Shown here in pieces: positions 1-8,884 of a DNA stretch of 64,000 nucleotides. The notes beneath the pieces are model-generated. The model saw only the letters and a list, made by a program, of their open reading frames with translations, was not told where the DNA came from and did not search any database. Within the stretch, counting starts at the first letter, position 1, and each line of letters begins with the position of its first letter. The DNA is from Parvibaculum sedimenti (lineage in GTDB: Bacteria; Pseudomonadota; Alphaproteobacteria; Parvibaculales; Parvibaculaceae). The stretch covers positions 204,679 through 268,678 of the forward strand of contig NZ_WESC01000001.1 of assembly GCF_009184905.1 (NCBI RefSeq). Reading direction: 5' to 3'. The translations under genes and the position numbers were made by a program.

Positions 1-2
1 TC

Positions 3-938
3 GCCTTGCTCTCCGGCATGACGCCCGCCGATCCGGGTGACGAGACCGCCCTTATCAGCCAGCGGAGTTATATGGATCTGCTCCATCTATGCGCTCTGGA
101 GACGGGCGATCCGCTCTTCGCATTGAAACTTGGCCTCAGAATGGTAGCCGGTGACCTCGGCGTGCTGGGGCTGCTCGCGGCCAACAAGCCCACCCTGCGA
201 ACGGCGATTGAGAGCCTCAACGAGCATTTTCGCAGCTATCAGCAGGGGGCCGATATTGCGGTCGAACCCGTCGGCGACGGTCTGGTACGGCTGACATACC
301 GCGTCGGCGAGCGGCTGACCGGCGGCCTCGAGGCGGACATTGATCTCACCCTCGGTGCCGCGCTTGCCTTCTTTCGCCGCTTTTTTGGAGCCCGCTGGCG
401 CCCGCGTGAGGTGCATGTCGTCTACGGTCCGGTCGCGCACCGAAAATCTCTCGAGCGGGTGTTGGATGCTCCCGTCTGGTTCCTGCAGGACGCAAATGGA
501 TTCACCTTCGAGGAGCGGCTTCTCGATGAAAGCCAGCCCGGTGCAGAGCCGCAGCGTGCGACGGCGCTTGAGGCATATCTGCGCCAGATCCATGCGGCGT
601 CGGCCCTCGAAGCCGATTTCGTGAGCAGCCTTCGCATCTTCATCGTCTCGAACCTTGCCATCGCAAATGTTTCCGCCGCGGCCGCTGCCGCCGACTGCGG
701 CATGTCATTGCGCAGCATGCAGCGCCGGCTCGGTTCGCGCAGGCTCACCTATGAGCGCCTCGTCGATGAAACGCGCCGTGATATCGCCGAACGCCTTCTC
801 GCGACCTCGCCGCTCTCCATTGCCGAAATCGCTTATCACTGCGGCTATGGTGATCCGGCGAATTTCCATCGCGCCTTCCTTCGCTGGGCCGGGGAGACAC
901 CGGCGGCCTACCGGCGCGCACGATTGGCTACGAATTAG
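3..938 (+). CDS. AraC-family transcriptional regulator, 5' partial
   Basis: The reading frame is open to the left edge, so the true start lies outside the window. About 310 residues are visible. The first 200 or so resemble the arabinose-binding-like domain of AraC regulators of the OruR/ArgR type (GDLGVLGLLAANKPTLRTAI). The C-terminal 85 residues carry two helix-turn-helix motifs (MSLRSMQRRL and IAEIAYHCGYGDPANFHRAF followed by GETPAAYR), the AraC signature. Family members are about 330-340 residues, so roughly 25-30 residues are missing. It lies directly upstream of, and co-directional with, the ABC transporter operon and could regulate it, although the nik-type operator there points to the NikR-like protein instead. 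Confidence 0.85.
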   Translation, partial: ALLSGMTPADPGDETALISQRSYMDLLHLCALETGDPLFALKLGLRMVAGDLGVLGLLAANKPTLRTAIESLNEHFRSYQQGADIAVEPVGDGLVRLTYRVGERLTGGLEADIDLTLGAALAFFRRFFGARWRPREVHVVYGPVAHRKSLERVLDAPVWFLQDANGFTFEERLLDESQPGAEPQRATALEAYLRQIHAASALEADFVSSLRIFIVSNLAIANVSAAAAAADCGMSLRSMQRRLGSRRLTYERLVDETRRDIAERLLATSPLSIAEIAYHCGYGDPANFHRAFLRWAGETPAAYRRARLATN

Positions 939-1068
939 GCGCAACTCCACCGCGTCGCCTGATTTCTGCGCACGGCACCGCGCTTGTCCTGTCCGCGTCT
1001 GCGCCAACATCTCCGAAACCGACTGCTTTCCGGCCCTCCCGCGGAGCTGGCATGTGCCTTGCTAATTG

Positions 1069-1096
1069 GTATTACGATTTCGGCCTTTCGTAATAC
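1069..1096. promoter_or_regulatory. NikR-type operator dyad
   Basis: A perfect inverted repeat GTATTACGA-N10-TCGTAATAC spans 28 bp and ends 22 bp before the start codon of the substrate-binding protein gene. As I recall it, the E. coli nik operator has arms GTATGACGA and TCGTCATAC with the same 10-bp spacer and the same 28-bp length, so each half-site differs at one base. A NikR-like gene lies at the end of the same cluster (6284-6754). I infer that this is its operator and that it overlaps the promoter of the operon. Confidence 0.7.
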
Positions 1097-1118
1097 TGCT
1101 CAATCCCGGGAGAATGTG

Positions 1119-2114
1119 ATGAGCCGCAATGCAAGGTTTGGTTGGGTTTTCGGGCTGGTGCTGTCGGTCTTCACGATCACAGGCCATGCAGGTCGCGCCG
1201 AAGCGGCGCCGCTCAAGATTGGCTATAGCGACTGGCCGGGCTGGGTTGCCTGGCAGGTGGCGATCGACAAGGGCTGGCTGAAGGAAGCAGGCGTCGACGC
1301 CGAATTCCAGTGGTTCGACTATTCCGCATCGATGGATGCCTTCTCCGCCGGCAAGATCGATGCCGATCTGGTGACGAATGGCGACGCCCTCGTGATGGGC
1401 GGCGGCGGCACCAAGAGCGTGATGATCATGCTCACCGACTATTCGAACGGCAACGACATGATCGTCGGCAAGCCGGGCATCAAGAGCCTCAAGGATCTGA
1501 AGGGCAAGAAGGTCGGCATCGAGATTGGTCTTGTCGAGCACCTCCTGCTTCTCGATGGCCTCAAGAAGGAAGGCATGTCGGAATCCGACGTCACCTTGGT
1601 CAACACCACGACCAATTCGACGCCGCAGGTGCTCGCCTCGGGCGACGTCTCGGCGATTGGTGCATGGCAGCCCAATTCCGGCATGGCCATGAAGCTCGTA
1701 CCGGGCGCGAAGCCGATCTACACCTCGGCGCAGGAGCCGGGCCTCATCTATGACGTTCTGGTCGTCAATCCGACGAGCCTCGCCGCGCATCGCGCCGAGT
1801 GGGTGAAGCTCATGAAGGTCTGGAACAAGGTCGTCGCCTATATCAATGATCCGAAGACGCAGCCCGATGCGCTGAAGATCATGTCGGCTCGCGTCGGCCT
1901 CACGGCTGCGCAGTACAAGCCGCTCCTCAAGGGCACCAAGCTGCTCAGCCTCGAAGACGGCAAAAAGACCTTTGTGAAAGCTGACGGCTTCAGCTCTCTC
2001 TATGGTTCTTCCTACATCGCCGACGACTTCAACGTTAAGAACGCGGTCTACAAGGTGAAGCAGCCAGTGGACAGCTACATCGATCCCTCCCTCACCGACG
2101 AAGCGTTGAAGTAA
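1119..2114 (+). CDS. ABC transporter substrate-binding protein, SsuA/NrtA/THI5 type
   Basis: 331 residues. The ATG at 1119 was chosen because GGGAGA lies 5-10 bp upstream and because it gives a clean Sec signal peptide: basic MSRNAR, a hydrophobic stretch, and probable cleavage after AEA at residue 29. The mature start [27 protein letters not shown] is the usual opening of periplasmic binding proteins for nitrate, sulfonates, taurine or thiamine precursors. It should deliver a small organic solute to the permease encoded next. The substrate is not readable from the sequence. The neighbouring amidohydrolase and glutamine synthetase suggest a nitrogen compound such as an amide or amine. First gene of a cluster running to about 6750. 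Confidence 0.88.
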   Translation: MSRNARFGWVFGLVLSVFTITGHAGRAEAAPLKIGYSDWPGWVAWQVAIDKGWLKEAGVDAEFQWFDYSASMDAFSAGKIDADLVTNGDALVMGGGGTKSVMIMLTDYSNGNDMIVGKPGIKSLKDLKGKKVGIEIGLVEHLLLLDGLKKEGMSESDVTLVNTTTNSTPQVLASGDVSAIGAWQPNSGMAMKLVPGAKPIYTSAQEPGLIYDVLVVNPTSLAAHRAEWVKLMKVWNKVVAYINDPKTQPDALKIMSARVGLTAAQYKPLLKGTKLLSLEDGKKTFVKADGFSSLYGSSYIADDFNVKNAVYKVKQPVDSYIDPSLTDEALK

Positions 2115-2142
2115 GTAGCCTGTAGCGTAACCCGAGGGTGTC

Positions 2143-3105
2143 ATGACACGGACAAGATGGTTTGCGGTGCATGCCGAGCTTTCGCCCCGCGCGAGATCTC
2201 TGCTCGGCTTCTTCTCCTTCGTACTGCCGATCCTTCTCTGGTGCATCGTGAGCTATGTGCCCGCCGTCTGGCACCCTCTGGTTCTTATTACCGATCCGGG
2301 CAGCGTGGATTATTTCCAGCCCGACATGCGCGTCGATCGCGCGACATTCGATCAGGAAACCGCCGACGCGACCGCGCAGAATCGCGCTCTGCCGCAAGGC
2401 GTTCCTGCCAATCCGATCTATCTTCCTGCGCCCCACGAAGTGCTGAAGGCTTTCTATACGTCCTTCACGATGCCGCCCGAGGCACGCGACAGCCCGTGGC
2501 TCCATCAGAGCCTCTGGCATTCGATCCAGGTTATCTTCTGGGGCTTCGTTATCTCGTCGATCTTCGGTGTGCCGCTGGGCATTCTCTGCGGCACCTACTC
2601 GCCGATCTCGCGGCTGACGGAGCCTTTCGTCGAGTTCTTCCGCTACCTGCCTGCGCCCGCCTTCGGCGCGCTCGCGGTCGCCATTCTCGGCATCTATGAT
2701 GGCCCCAAGATCGCCGTCATCGTCATCGGCACCTTTTTCCAGCAGGTGCTCATCATCGCCAATACGACGCGCAAGCTCGATGGTGCGCTCGTCGAAGCGG
2801 CTTTGACACTCGGCACGAAGAATCTGCAGCTTCTGTCGCGCGTCGTCATTCCGGGCATCCTGCCGGACCTTTATCGCGACCAGCGCATTCTGCTCGGTTG
2901 GGCATGGACCTACCTCATCGTCGCCGAACTCATCGGCACGACCACCGGTATCACCTGGTTCATCACGCAGCAGGCGCGTTATCAGCATTTCGCCAATGTT
3001 TATGCGGCGATTTTCATCATCGGCATCATCGGTCTTGGAACGGACATCCTGCTTGGCCTTCTCGGCAAGCGTCTCTTCCCGTGGGACCGCACGGTCAAGG
3101 CGTGA
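2143..3105 (+). CDS. ABC transporter permease, SsuC/TauC type
   Basis: 320 residues, ATG at 2143 preceded by CGAGGG. The first transmembrane segment (about residues 20-45) is followed by an unusually long periplasmic segment (about 46-115) before the core BPD_transp_1 domain, which has about five more membrane helices. The cytoplasmic coupling motif [21 protein letters not shown] (EAA loop) contacts the ATPase. The gene follows the binding-protein gene by 28 bp and precedes the ATPase gene by 10 bp, so the three form one importer. The long first loop is longer than in SsuC/TauC and may be specific to this transporter subgroup. Confidence 0.88.
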   Translation: MTRTRWFAVHAELSPRARSLLGFFSFVLPILLWCIVSYVPAVWHPLVLITDPGSVDYFQPDMRVDRATFDQETADATAQNRALPQGVPANPIYLPAPHEVLKAFYTSFTMPPEARDSPWLHQSLWHSIQVIFWGFVISSIFGVPLGILCGTYSPISRLTEPFVEFFRYLPAPAFGALAVAILGIYDGPKIAVIVIGTFFQQVLIIANTTRKLDGALVEAALTLGTKNLQLLSRVVIPGILPDLYRDQRILLGWAWTYLIVAELIGTTTGITWFITQQARYQHFANVYAAIFIIGIIGLGTDILLGLLGKRLFPWDRTVKA

Positions 3106-3115
3106 GGGAGCGAAC

Positions 3116-4027
3116 ATGAACGCGCAAAAGACGCTTCCCTCCTATCTCGAACAGTCGCAGCAGGTTCGCGAGCGCTTCGACCGGATGAAGTCGCGTGAGG
3201 TCATCCTCAAGGTGAAGTCGCTCGGCAAGACCTTCGAAACGCAGAAGCGGGAGACCGTGGCGCTGAAGGACATCAACTTCGAGACGTATCGCCGTGAATT
3301 CCTCTGCATCGTCGGCCCTTCAGGCTGCGGCAAGTCGACCCTGATCCGAATTCTTGCCGGTCTCGAAACACAGACATCGGGCGAGGTGCTTCTGCAGGGC
3401 AAGCCCGTGCGCGGGCCGGGCCGCGACAGGGGTATGGTGTTTCAGGGCTATACGCTCTTTCCCTGGCTCACCGTGAAGCGCAACGTCATGTTCGGCCTTG
3501 AGGTCAACAATGCAGGCCGCCTCGAAGCGGAGACGCAGGCGTTGCAGTGGCTGCAACTGATCGGCCTGGAGAAATTCGCCGACGCCTATCCGCATCAGCT
3601 TTCGGGCGGCATGAAGCAGCGCGTCGCCATCGCCCGCGCGCTGGCAAACCAGCCGCGCATCCTGCTGATGGACGAGCCCTTCGGCGCGCTCGACGCGCAG
3701 ACGCGCACACGCATGCAGGCGCATCTCCTCGAGATCTGGCGCAAGATCGACATCACCATCGTCTTCATCACGCACGACCTTGACGAGGCGATCTATCTTG
3801 CCGACCGCATTCTGGTGCTCAAGCCTCATCCCGGTGAAGTGCAGGAATTGATTGAGGTGCCGGTGCCGCGCCCGCGCCAGATGGATCAGTTCATCTCGGA
3901 AGAATTCCTCACCACCAAGGCGCGGCTCGAAGAGCTGATCTATTCGAGCGAGGCACATGGGGAAGAGGGCGAAGAGCCCTATCCGATGATGATGCGGCTC
4001 GCCGAAGTCGGCGACAATGTGGAGTAA
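3116..4027 (+). CDS. ABC transporter ATP-binding protein, SsuB/TauB type
   Basis: 303 residues. The ATG at 3116 has GAGGGAG about 6 bp upstream. It has Walker [11 protein letters not shown]-loop [14 protein letters not shown], signature [15 protein letters not shown], Walker [13 protein letters not shown] and H-loop ITHDLDEA, all intact. The C-terminal extension of about 60 residues after the ATPase fold ([25 protein letters not shown]) is longer than in TauB or SsuB and acidic at the end. It energises import by the permease encoded just upstream. Its 3' end contains the ribosome-binding site of the next gene. Confidence 0.9.
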   Translation: MNAQKTLPSYLEQSQQVRERFDRMKSREVILKVKSLGKTFETQKRETVALKDINFETYRREFLCIVGPSGCGKSTLIRILAGLETQTSGEVLLQGKPVRGPGRDRGMVFQGYTLFPWLTVKRNVMFGLEVNNAGRLEAETQALQWLQLIGLEKFADAYPHQLSGGMKQRVAIARALANQPRILLMDEPFGALDAQTRTRMQAHLLEIWRKIDITIVFITHDLDEAIYLADRILVLKPHPGEVQELIEVPVPRPRQMDQFISEEFLTTKARLEELIYSSEAHGEEGEEPYPMMMRLAEVGDNVE

Positions 4028-4031
4028 GCCC

Positions 4032-4793
4032 ATGCTCTGGTCGGAACGTACATGGGCTGAAATCCCCGCCGATCTCGACGCGGCGGGCCATGCCGCGATC
4101 CTGCCCGTCGGCGCGACGGAGCAGCACGGGCCGCATATGGGCACCGGCATGGATGCTGTGCTCGCGGATCTTCTCTGCAAGGCGGTTTCCGAGCGCACGA
4201 AGGTGCCGATGCTGCCGACCATGTTCTATGGTTGCTCTATCGGCCATAGCCGCCGCTGGCCGGGCACCATCGCGCTGCAACCCATCACGCTCATCAATCT
4301 CGTCAAGGATATTGGCGACTGGGCCTATCACTCCGGCGTGCGCCGGCTCTTCATGGTCAACACCCATGTGACCAATGCCGCGCCATTGCGCTGCGCGCTC
4401 GAAATGCTCCGGGCCGAGCATGACGACATGATGGTGGCGCTCGTCAATTCGGCGACAGTCAGCAAGCGCGTCCGCGAGTTCCATTTCGCCGATGGAGACG
4501 ACTGGCATGCGAATGATGCCGAGACGGCGCTGATGCTTGCCCGCGCACCGGAGATGGTGCGCCCCGATGTGCAGAAGGAAGCCGACGATCCCGACCGCAC
4601 CGATGGTCTCGTTTTCGCCCATCCCGTCAATCGCACCAGCCTCAATGGCGTGACAGGTACGCCGAGCCACGGAACGGCGGAGAACGGCAATATCTGGTTC
4701 GACTGGATGGTCGAGGATCTGAGCGAGTTGATCCTGAAAGGGCTCAAGGAAAATCCCCCGCTCGAGCACTCCTATTTCGAAAGCAGCGGCTGA
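4032..4793 (+). CDS. creatininase-family amidohydrolase
   Basis: 253 residues. The ATG at 4032 lies 8 bp after GGAG; an in-frame ATG at 4017 is possible. The metal-site motif of the creatininase family is present (ILPVGATEQHGPHMGTGMD: E30, H32, D41), with H112 in NTHVTN replacing the usual NGHGGN and H159/E164 in WHANDAET. Known members hydrolyse cyclic amides or deformylate heterocycles at a divalent metal pair in the cytoplasm. Position between an importer and a glutamine synthetase suggests that it opens or deaminates the imported compound, but the substrate is unknown. Creatinine itself is unlikely to be safely inferred. Confidence 0.82.
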   Translation: MLWSERTWAEIPADLDAAGHAAILPVGATEQHGPHMGTGMDAVLADLLCKAVSERTKVPMLPTMFYGCSIGHSRRWPGTIALQPITLINLVKDIGDWAYHSGVRRLFMVNTHVTNAAPLRCALEMLRAEHDDMMVALVNSATVSKRVREFHFADGDDWHANDAETALMLARAPEMVRPDVQKEADDPDRTDGLVFAHPVNRTSLNGVTGTPSHGTAENGNIWFDWMVEDLSELILKGLKENPPLEHSYFESSG

Positions 4794-4898
4794 GGCTCGG
4801 CCCACCCCGAAAGAGCCTTCGACACCTTGAACTTATGCCATGCGGAAGAAGCGCGTTTCCGCAAGCGGCGGAGCTTTAACTGCGAGACGGAGAGAAAA

Positions 4899-6260
4899 AT
4901 GACCGCGACCCCCGACATCAAGAAGCTGATGCAGGAGCTGAAGCAGAAGGGCGTGAAGTATTGTATCGGCGCCTATGTGGACATCCACGGCGTGCCCAAG
5001 GGAAAGGTCGTGCCGATCGATCATCTGGAACACATGGCCCACGGTTCCGAGCGCTACACCGGCTATGCGCTGGATGGCCTCGGGCAGGCGCCGAATGATG
5101 ACGAGATCACATCCATCCCCGATCTCAACCACATCATCCAGCTTCCCTGGGAACCCAAGGTTGCCTGGATGCCCGCCGACAATGGCTTTCAGGGTAAGCC
5201 TTATCCGCTCAACACACGCGTTGCGCTGAAGAACGCCCTTGCCGATGCGGCGAGCATGGGCTTCGGCTTCAATCTCGGTATCGAATGCGAGATTTACGTT
5301 CTGAAGCAGAATGAGGACGGCACACTTTCCGTGCCCAATCCCGACGACAAGCTGGTGAAGCCCTGCTACGACGTGCGCGGCTTCATGGACCAGTTCACCT
5401 GGCTCGACAAGGTTGCGACCTGCATCAACGATCTCGGCTGGGATCTCTATTCCTTCGACCATGAAGACGCGAACGGCCAGTACGAGTTCGACTTCCAGTA
5501 TGCCGATGCGCTCACCATGTGCGACCGGCTGATCTTTTTTCGCGACATGGCCAAGCACTATGCGAAGGAAGAAGGTCTCCTCGCGACCATGATGCCGAAG
5601 CCCTTCGCCAACAAGACGGGCAATGGGGCTCACTTCAACATGTCGCTGTCGGATCTCGCGACTGGCAAGAACGCTTTTGCCTGCGATCCGAAGGACGACC
5701 CGCGTGGGCTCGGCCTCACGAAGATCGGCTATCAATTCATCGGTGGCATCCTGAAGCACGGCCCTGCGCTTTGCGCCGCTTTCGCACCGACGGTGAACAG
5801 CTACAAGCGGCTCGTGCGTCAGGGTGCGATGAGCTACTTCACCTGGGCGCCGGTGTTCAACTCCTACGGCTCGAACAACCGCACCAATTCTGTCCGTGTG
5901 CCTGCGGGCGGCGGACGCTGCGAATCGCGCAATGCCGACGGCGCGGTGAACCCCTATCTGGCGGCAACACTCGCTCTCGCCGCCGGTCTCGAGGGCATTC
6001 GCGAAGGGATCGACCCGGGCGAGCCGAATGAGGATAATCTCTATACGATTTCGGAGGAGGCGCGGCAGGCTCGCGGCATCCATTTCCTGCCGCAGACGCT
6101 GCAGGAAGCGGTCGCCGCTTTTGCCGCCGATCCACTAGCGGAGCGTGCGCTCGGCAAGGAACTGCGCGATGAATTCGTCAAGTACAAGACCGAAGAGTGG
6201 AACGCCTATCACCTCTCGGTCAGCCAGTGGGAAATCGAGCGCTATAGCCACATGTTCTGA
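4899..6260 (+). CDS. glnT: type III glutamine synthetase family (GlnT / gamma-glutamylamide synthetase-like)
   Basis: 453 residues, ATG at 4899 with GGAGAG 5 bp before it. The catalytic fold motifs of glutamine synthetases are visible: [14 protein letters not shown] (metal-binding Glu), the ATP-binding [13 protein letters not shown] and [18 protein letters not shown]. The adenylylation-site region of GlnA is absent. The length and sequence style match rhizobial GlnT and the related gamma-glutamylmethylamide synthetases, which join glutamate to ammonia or an alkylamine using ATP. Here it probably captures ammonia or amine released from the imported compound. It is 105 bp downstream of the amidohydrolase gene and 23 bp upstream of the NikR-like gene. 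Confidence 0.85.
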   Translation: MTATPDIKKLMQELKQKGVKYCIGAYVDIHGVPKGKVVPIDHLEHMAHGSERYTGYALDGLGQAPNDDEITSIPDLNHIIQLPWEPKVAWMPADNGFQGKPYPLNTRVALKNALADAASMGFGFNLGIECEIYVLKQNEDGTLSVPNPDDKLVKPCYDVRGFMDQFTWLDKVATCINDLGWDLYSFDHEDANGQYEFDFQYADALTMCDRLIFFRDMAKHYAKEEGLLATMMPKPFANKTGNGAHFNMSLSDLATGKNAFACDPKDDPRGLGLTKIGYQFIGGILKHGPALCAAFAPTVNSYKRLVRQGAMSYFTWAPVFNSYGSNNRTNSVRVPAGGGRCESRNADGAVNPYLAATLALAAGLEGIREGIDPGEPNEDNLYTISEEARQARGIHFLPQTLQEAVAAFAADPLAERALGKELRDEFVKYKTEEWNAYHLSVSQWEIERYSHMF

Positions 6261-6283
6261 GTTGTGATTATTGGGGATTGACG

Positions 6284-6754
6284 ATGGCCGAGATCGAAAA
6301 TGGCCGCTCCGAGAACCGTCCCGTCAGCCGGATCAGCATCTCGCTCCCCGAGGAGCTGCTGACCGAGCTTGACGAGATGGTGGAGGCGCGCGGCTTCGCC
6401 AGCCGCTCGCAGGCGATCAACGACATGCTCCACCAGTTTCTGGTGGAGCATAAGCGCGAGCGCGGCGACGACGTCATGGCGGGCACGATCACGCTTTTCT
6501 ACGACAATTCGGTGAGCGGCTTGCAGAAGCATCTCGCCGATCTTCAATATCGCCATGTCGCGGAAGTGATTTCCTCGCTGCACGTCCATCTCGTCCATAA
6601 CCAGACGATGGAGGTGATCCTCGTGCAGGGGCCGGCAAGAACGCTTCAGGCGATTGCCGACGAGATGATAACCACGCGCGGTGTCATTTCCGGGAAGATG
6701 CAACTCGTCACGGCGGTGATCCCGCCGCTTCACCCCTCCACGCCGGGTGAGTGA
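6284..6754 (+). CDS. NikR-like ribbon-helix-helix regulator with altered metal site
   Basis: 156 residues; ATG at 6284 with TTGGGGA 6 bp upstream (an in-frame TTG at 6278 is less likely). The N-terminal ribbon-helix-helix (RISISLPEELLTELDEMVEARGFASRSQAINDML) and C-terminal ACT-like NikR domain are intact. Aligned to E. coli NikR, ligands H87 and H89 are kept (H100, H102 in LHVH), but H76 is Tyr (Y89) and C95 is Thr (T108). Two of four high-affinity nickel ligands are therefore missing, so it may sense another metal or ligand. The nik-type dyad at 1069-1096 suggests that it controls the upstream operon. Confidence 0.85.
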   Translation: MAEIENGRSENRPVSRISISLPEELLTELDEMVEARGFASRSQAINDMLHQFLVEHKRERGDDVMAGTITLFYDNSVSGLQKHLADLQYRHVAEVISSLHVHLVHNQTMEVILVQGPARTLQAIADEMITTRGVISGKMQLVTAVIPPLHPSTPGE

Positions 6755-6757
6755 CGG

Positions 6758-7414
6758 TCAGGCAATGGGTTCGTCGGGAAAGGCGAGCTCATGCCGCGCC
6801 CGCCATTCGGGTACGACATAGTTGATGATGATCGATTTGCGGATGCCTGCATATTCGCGCTTGGCGACGCCGTGCCATGTGTCCTCGCCGGGAATGAAGA
6901 TCAGACCCTTGTTGAAGCCGCCCGGTGCGGAGCCCAGATGCCGCTTGCTGGCATCGTAAATATCGGTGCCCCAGCCTTCAGCATCCGGCCTGTCGGACAG
7001 GTAGATCAGCATGGTGAAGAGCTTTGCGCCGATATCGGTGTGCGGCTCCAGCCAGAATCCGTCGCGGTCCTGGCAATATTCGATGCGGAGCGAGGTTCCC
7101 TTGAGCGATATGCCGGTCACTTTTTCGAGGTGGCGCACGGTTTCGGGCGACTGGAAGGCGCTCGCCACGGCCTCGCAGACGGGGAAGCGTTTGCGGTTCT
7201 CGACCGAGAAGAAATTGCGCGTCGAGTTATGTGTCTCGCGCTTGCCGAGCGTGTCGCCGATTTCCGGCGCCTCGACCGGGAGCGCCGGGATCGCATGGGC
7301 AACGTCGTCCGGCAGCGCCTGTGCCAAAAGCCAGTGACGATAGGGATGCGTGTCGAGCTTTGCGCGATCGAGGCAATCGGAAAACGCGCGGGCGACGGTT
7401 ACGCTGTCACTCAT
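6758..7414 (-). CDS. 2OG-Fe(II) oxygenase family protein
   Basis: 218 residues. The double-stranded beta-helix iron site is visible: FWLEPHTDIGAKLFTMLIYLS gives the HxD pair, and DTWHGVAKREYAGIRKSIIINYV gives the distal His and the Arg that binds 2-oxoglutarate. It should hydroxylate a small molecule, sugar or peptide in the cytoplasm; the substrate is unknown. Its ATG overlaps the stop of the upstream oxygenase gene by 4 bp (ATGA at 7411-7414), so the two are translationally coupled and probably act in the same pathway. Confidence 0.82.
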   Translation of the reverse strand: MSDSVTVARAFSDCLDRAKLDTHPYRHWLLAQALPDDVAHAIPALPVEAPEIGDTLGKRETHNSTRNFFSVENRKRFPVCEAVASAFQSPETVRHLEKVTGISLKGTSLRIEYCQDRDGFWLEPHTDIGAKLFTMLIYLSDRPDAEGWGTDIYDASKRHLGSAPGGFNKGLIFIPGEDTWHGVAKREYAGIRKSIIINYVVPEWRARHELAFPDEPIA

Positions 7415-8088
7415 CTCAGTCCCGTTCTCTCTTGCGGCATCGGTACAAGCGCCGCCGGTACCTTGCCTACGCCGAAGAGACGCTTGAACTTTTTCACACG
7501 GCCCGAGAGGCGGTGCCGCGCCGCTTCGCGCATCATCACGTCTTCGTCGCGGCAGTAATTGAGCATCACGTAACGCCGGGGGCCGACAAAGGGCTCATGC
7601 CCGTGCCACGAATTGGGCTGCACCTTGAAGGCGAAGAGCGTGCCGCCCTCGGGCGGAACCTCGGCGGCGTAATCATCCATGTCCGTCGGCGAGCGCAGCA
7701 CGCGCAAGCGTCCGCCCTTCGGCGCCCAAGGCTCGTTGAGATAGAGGAGAAGCGTCGCGAGCTTGAATTTTGAATCCGCGTGGATCTGTCCATCGCCCGC
7801 CTGACAGCAGCTTCTCAGCGTGATGAGCGCGGGCCGCCCTGCCAGATCGACATCGAGCTTTTCGGAAACCATGGCGCGGAGCTTTGGTCCGGCCAGTTCC
7901 GCAAGAAGCTTCTCGAAGACGGGGCCGGAATGCGTCGCTTCCGGCAGAAAGAGGCCCGCCATGTCGAGATCGGGAAAATCGCGAATGACTTTTTTCAGAT
8001 TGTCGGGCCCGAGAAAATTCGGCACGACGAAATGCGGATAGGGTTCTCGTTCGACTTTTGCCGTTTCGACGGCCGCGTACTGGATCAT
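7411..8088 (-). CDS. 2OG-Fe(II) oxygenase (prolyl-hydroxylase-like)
   Basis: 225 residues. The ATG at 8088 has GGGAGAGG 9 bp upstream; an ATG 9 bp earlier directly abuts the Shine-Dalgarno sequence and is unlikely. HxD appears in DGQIHADSKFKLATLLLYLN and the distal His and Arg in NSWHGHEPFVGPRRYVMLNY. It begins MIQYAAVETAKVEREPYPHFVVPNFL, the usual opening of this family. The C-terminus is basic (RHRLSGRVKKFKRL). First gene of a two-gene operon with the oxygenase below it. The target is unknown; related proteins occur in polysaccharide or antibiotic-tailoring loci. Confidence 0.8.
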   Translation of the reverse strand: MIQYAAVETAKVEREPYPHFVVPNFLGPDNLKKVIRDFPDLDMAGLFLPEATHSGPVFEKLLAELAGPKLRAMVSEKLDVDLAGRPALITLRSCCQAGDGQIHADSKFKLATLLLYLNEPWAPKGGRLRVLRSPTDMDDYAAEVPPEGGTLFAFKVQPNSWHGHEPFVGPRRYVMLNYCRDEDVMMREAARHRLSGRVKKFKRLFGVGKVPAALVPMPQERTGLR

Positions 8089-8240
8089 GGCTCGCATCCT
8101 CTCCCGACTCGCGCGTCGGGTTTCTCCCCCATTTGAGGCGGATGCTAAGTCTCGGATTTGCCACGGGCTATGTGTCACATTGTCAGTGAACGGTGCCAAT
8201 CCGTCGCAGGCTTCGCGGTGTCTGAGACAAACCGCCGCGC

Positions 8241-8429
8241 TTACTCGATCTGGCCTTCGCGCACGATGCGCTCATGCCCGTCGGCAACATTCTTCACGCG
8301 GTACTGGAAGCCATTGCCCTCCGAGGGCAGGAGACGCATGACGACATAATGGCCGCGCGTCTTGGCCAGATAGGACGCGCCGGGATGGAATTCGACCGTC
8401 TCGCCGACCTTGAACTTGTGGTTCTGCAT
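8241..8429 (-). CDS. conserved small protein, KOW-like fold possible
   Basis: 62 residues, beginning MQNHKFKVGETVEFHP and rich in short beta-prone stretches (YVVMRLLPS, GFQYRVKNV, HERIVREGQIE). I recognise this as a small cytosolic protein type common in Rhizobiales, with no assigned function. The opening KVGETVEF resembles a KOW or SH3-like barrel start. It stands alone, reading leftward, with about 150 bp to the oxygenase operon and 250 bp of apparently non-coding DNA upstream. Confidence 0.7.
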   Translation of the reverse strand: MQNHKFKVGETVEFHPGASYLAKTRGHYVVMRLLPSEGNGFQYRVKNVADGHERIVREGQIE

Positions 8430-8677
8430 GGGCTCTCACCGAGGCTTTTCGCTCCGATGGGCATCATCTGGGGGCGATCATGGAAATGGCGCGGGCGGCG
8501 TTCGCGAGCCCGCTTTGCGGCTATGAATGGGCCTCAGGGGGCAAAAGCGCAAGATTTATCTTTCCGCGCAGGGCCCGGCGGCGGCAGGCCGCTGATTATC
8601 GGAGCTTCGCGTCGTGAACCGCGATAAGGTTAAATCTTAGAGGCTGGTGCTTCCGCGCCGCCCGACAGGAGATCAAA

Positions 8678-8815
8678 TTGGCCAAAGGTCAGAAGAAGAG
8701 CAGCAGAGAAGCGAAGAAGCCGAAGCAGGACAAGAAGAAGGTCGAAGTGACCGTTTCCCCCTTCGCGAACGCGGCCGGCAGCAAGACGGCCGGCGCGCCG
8801 AAGGGCCGCAAGTAA
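8678..8815 (+). CDS. small highly basic protein (45 aa), TTG start
   Basis: The frame opens at TTG 8678, 6 bp after AGGAG, and encodes 45 residues starting MAKGQKKSSREAKKPKQDKK and ending PKGRK. It is very Lys-rich in the first half and Gly/Ala-rich in the second. Similar MAKGQ..SNRE.KKPK proteins are widespread in proteobacteria with unknown function, which supports a real gene despite the length and rare start codon. A strong hairpin follows 22 bp after the stop, so it is a single-gene transcript. Nucleic-acid or ribosome association is a guess from charge only. Confidence 0.7.
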   Translation: MAKGQKKSSREAKKPKQDKKKVEVTVSPFANAAGSKTAGAPKGRK

Positions 8816-8830
8816 TTTCCGCAAATTATG

Positions 8831-8866
8831 AAAAGAGGGCCGGTCGCGGTGAGCACCGGCCCTTTT
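8831..8866. terminator. bidirectional rho-independent terminator
   Basis: Stem GGGCCGGT (8837-8844) pairs with ACCGGCCC (8855-8862), flanked by AAAA on the left and TTTT on the right. It lies between the small basic protein gene (rightward) and the acyl-CoA dehydrogenase gene (leftward) and can serve both. Confidence 0.85.
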
Positions 8867-8884
8867 GCTTTCCGCCGCTCCGCT

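Noticed and set aside
939..1118. Guanidine-I (ykkC) riboswitch before the ABC operon
   Set aside because: Similar transporters can be guanidine-controlled, but the conserved riboswitch core sequences are not present; the only clear signal is the 28-bp dyad.
1062..2246. 394-codon minus-strand frame across the binding-protein gene
   Set aside because: Antisense shadow; the plus-strand gene has signal peptide, family motifs and ribosome-binding site.
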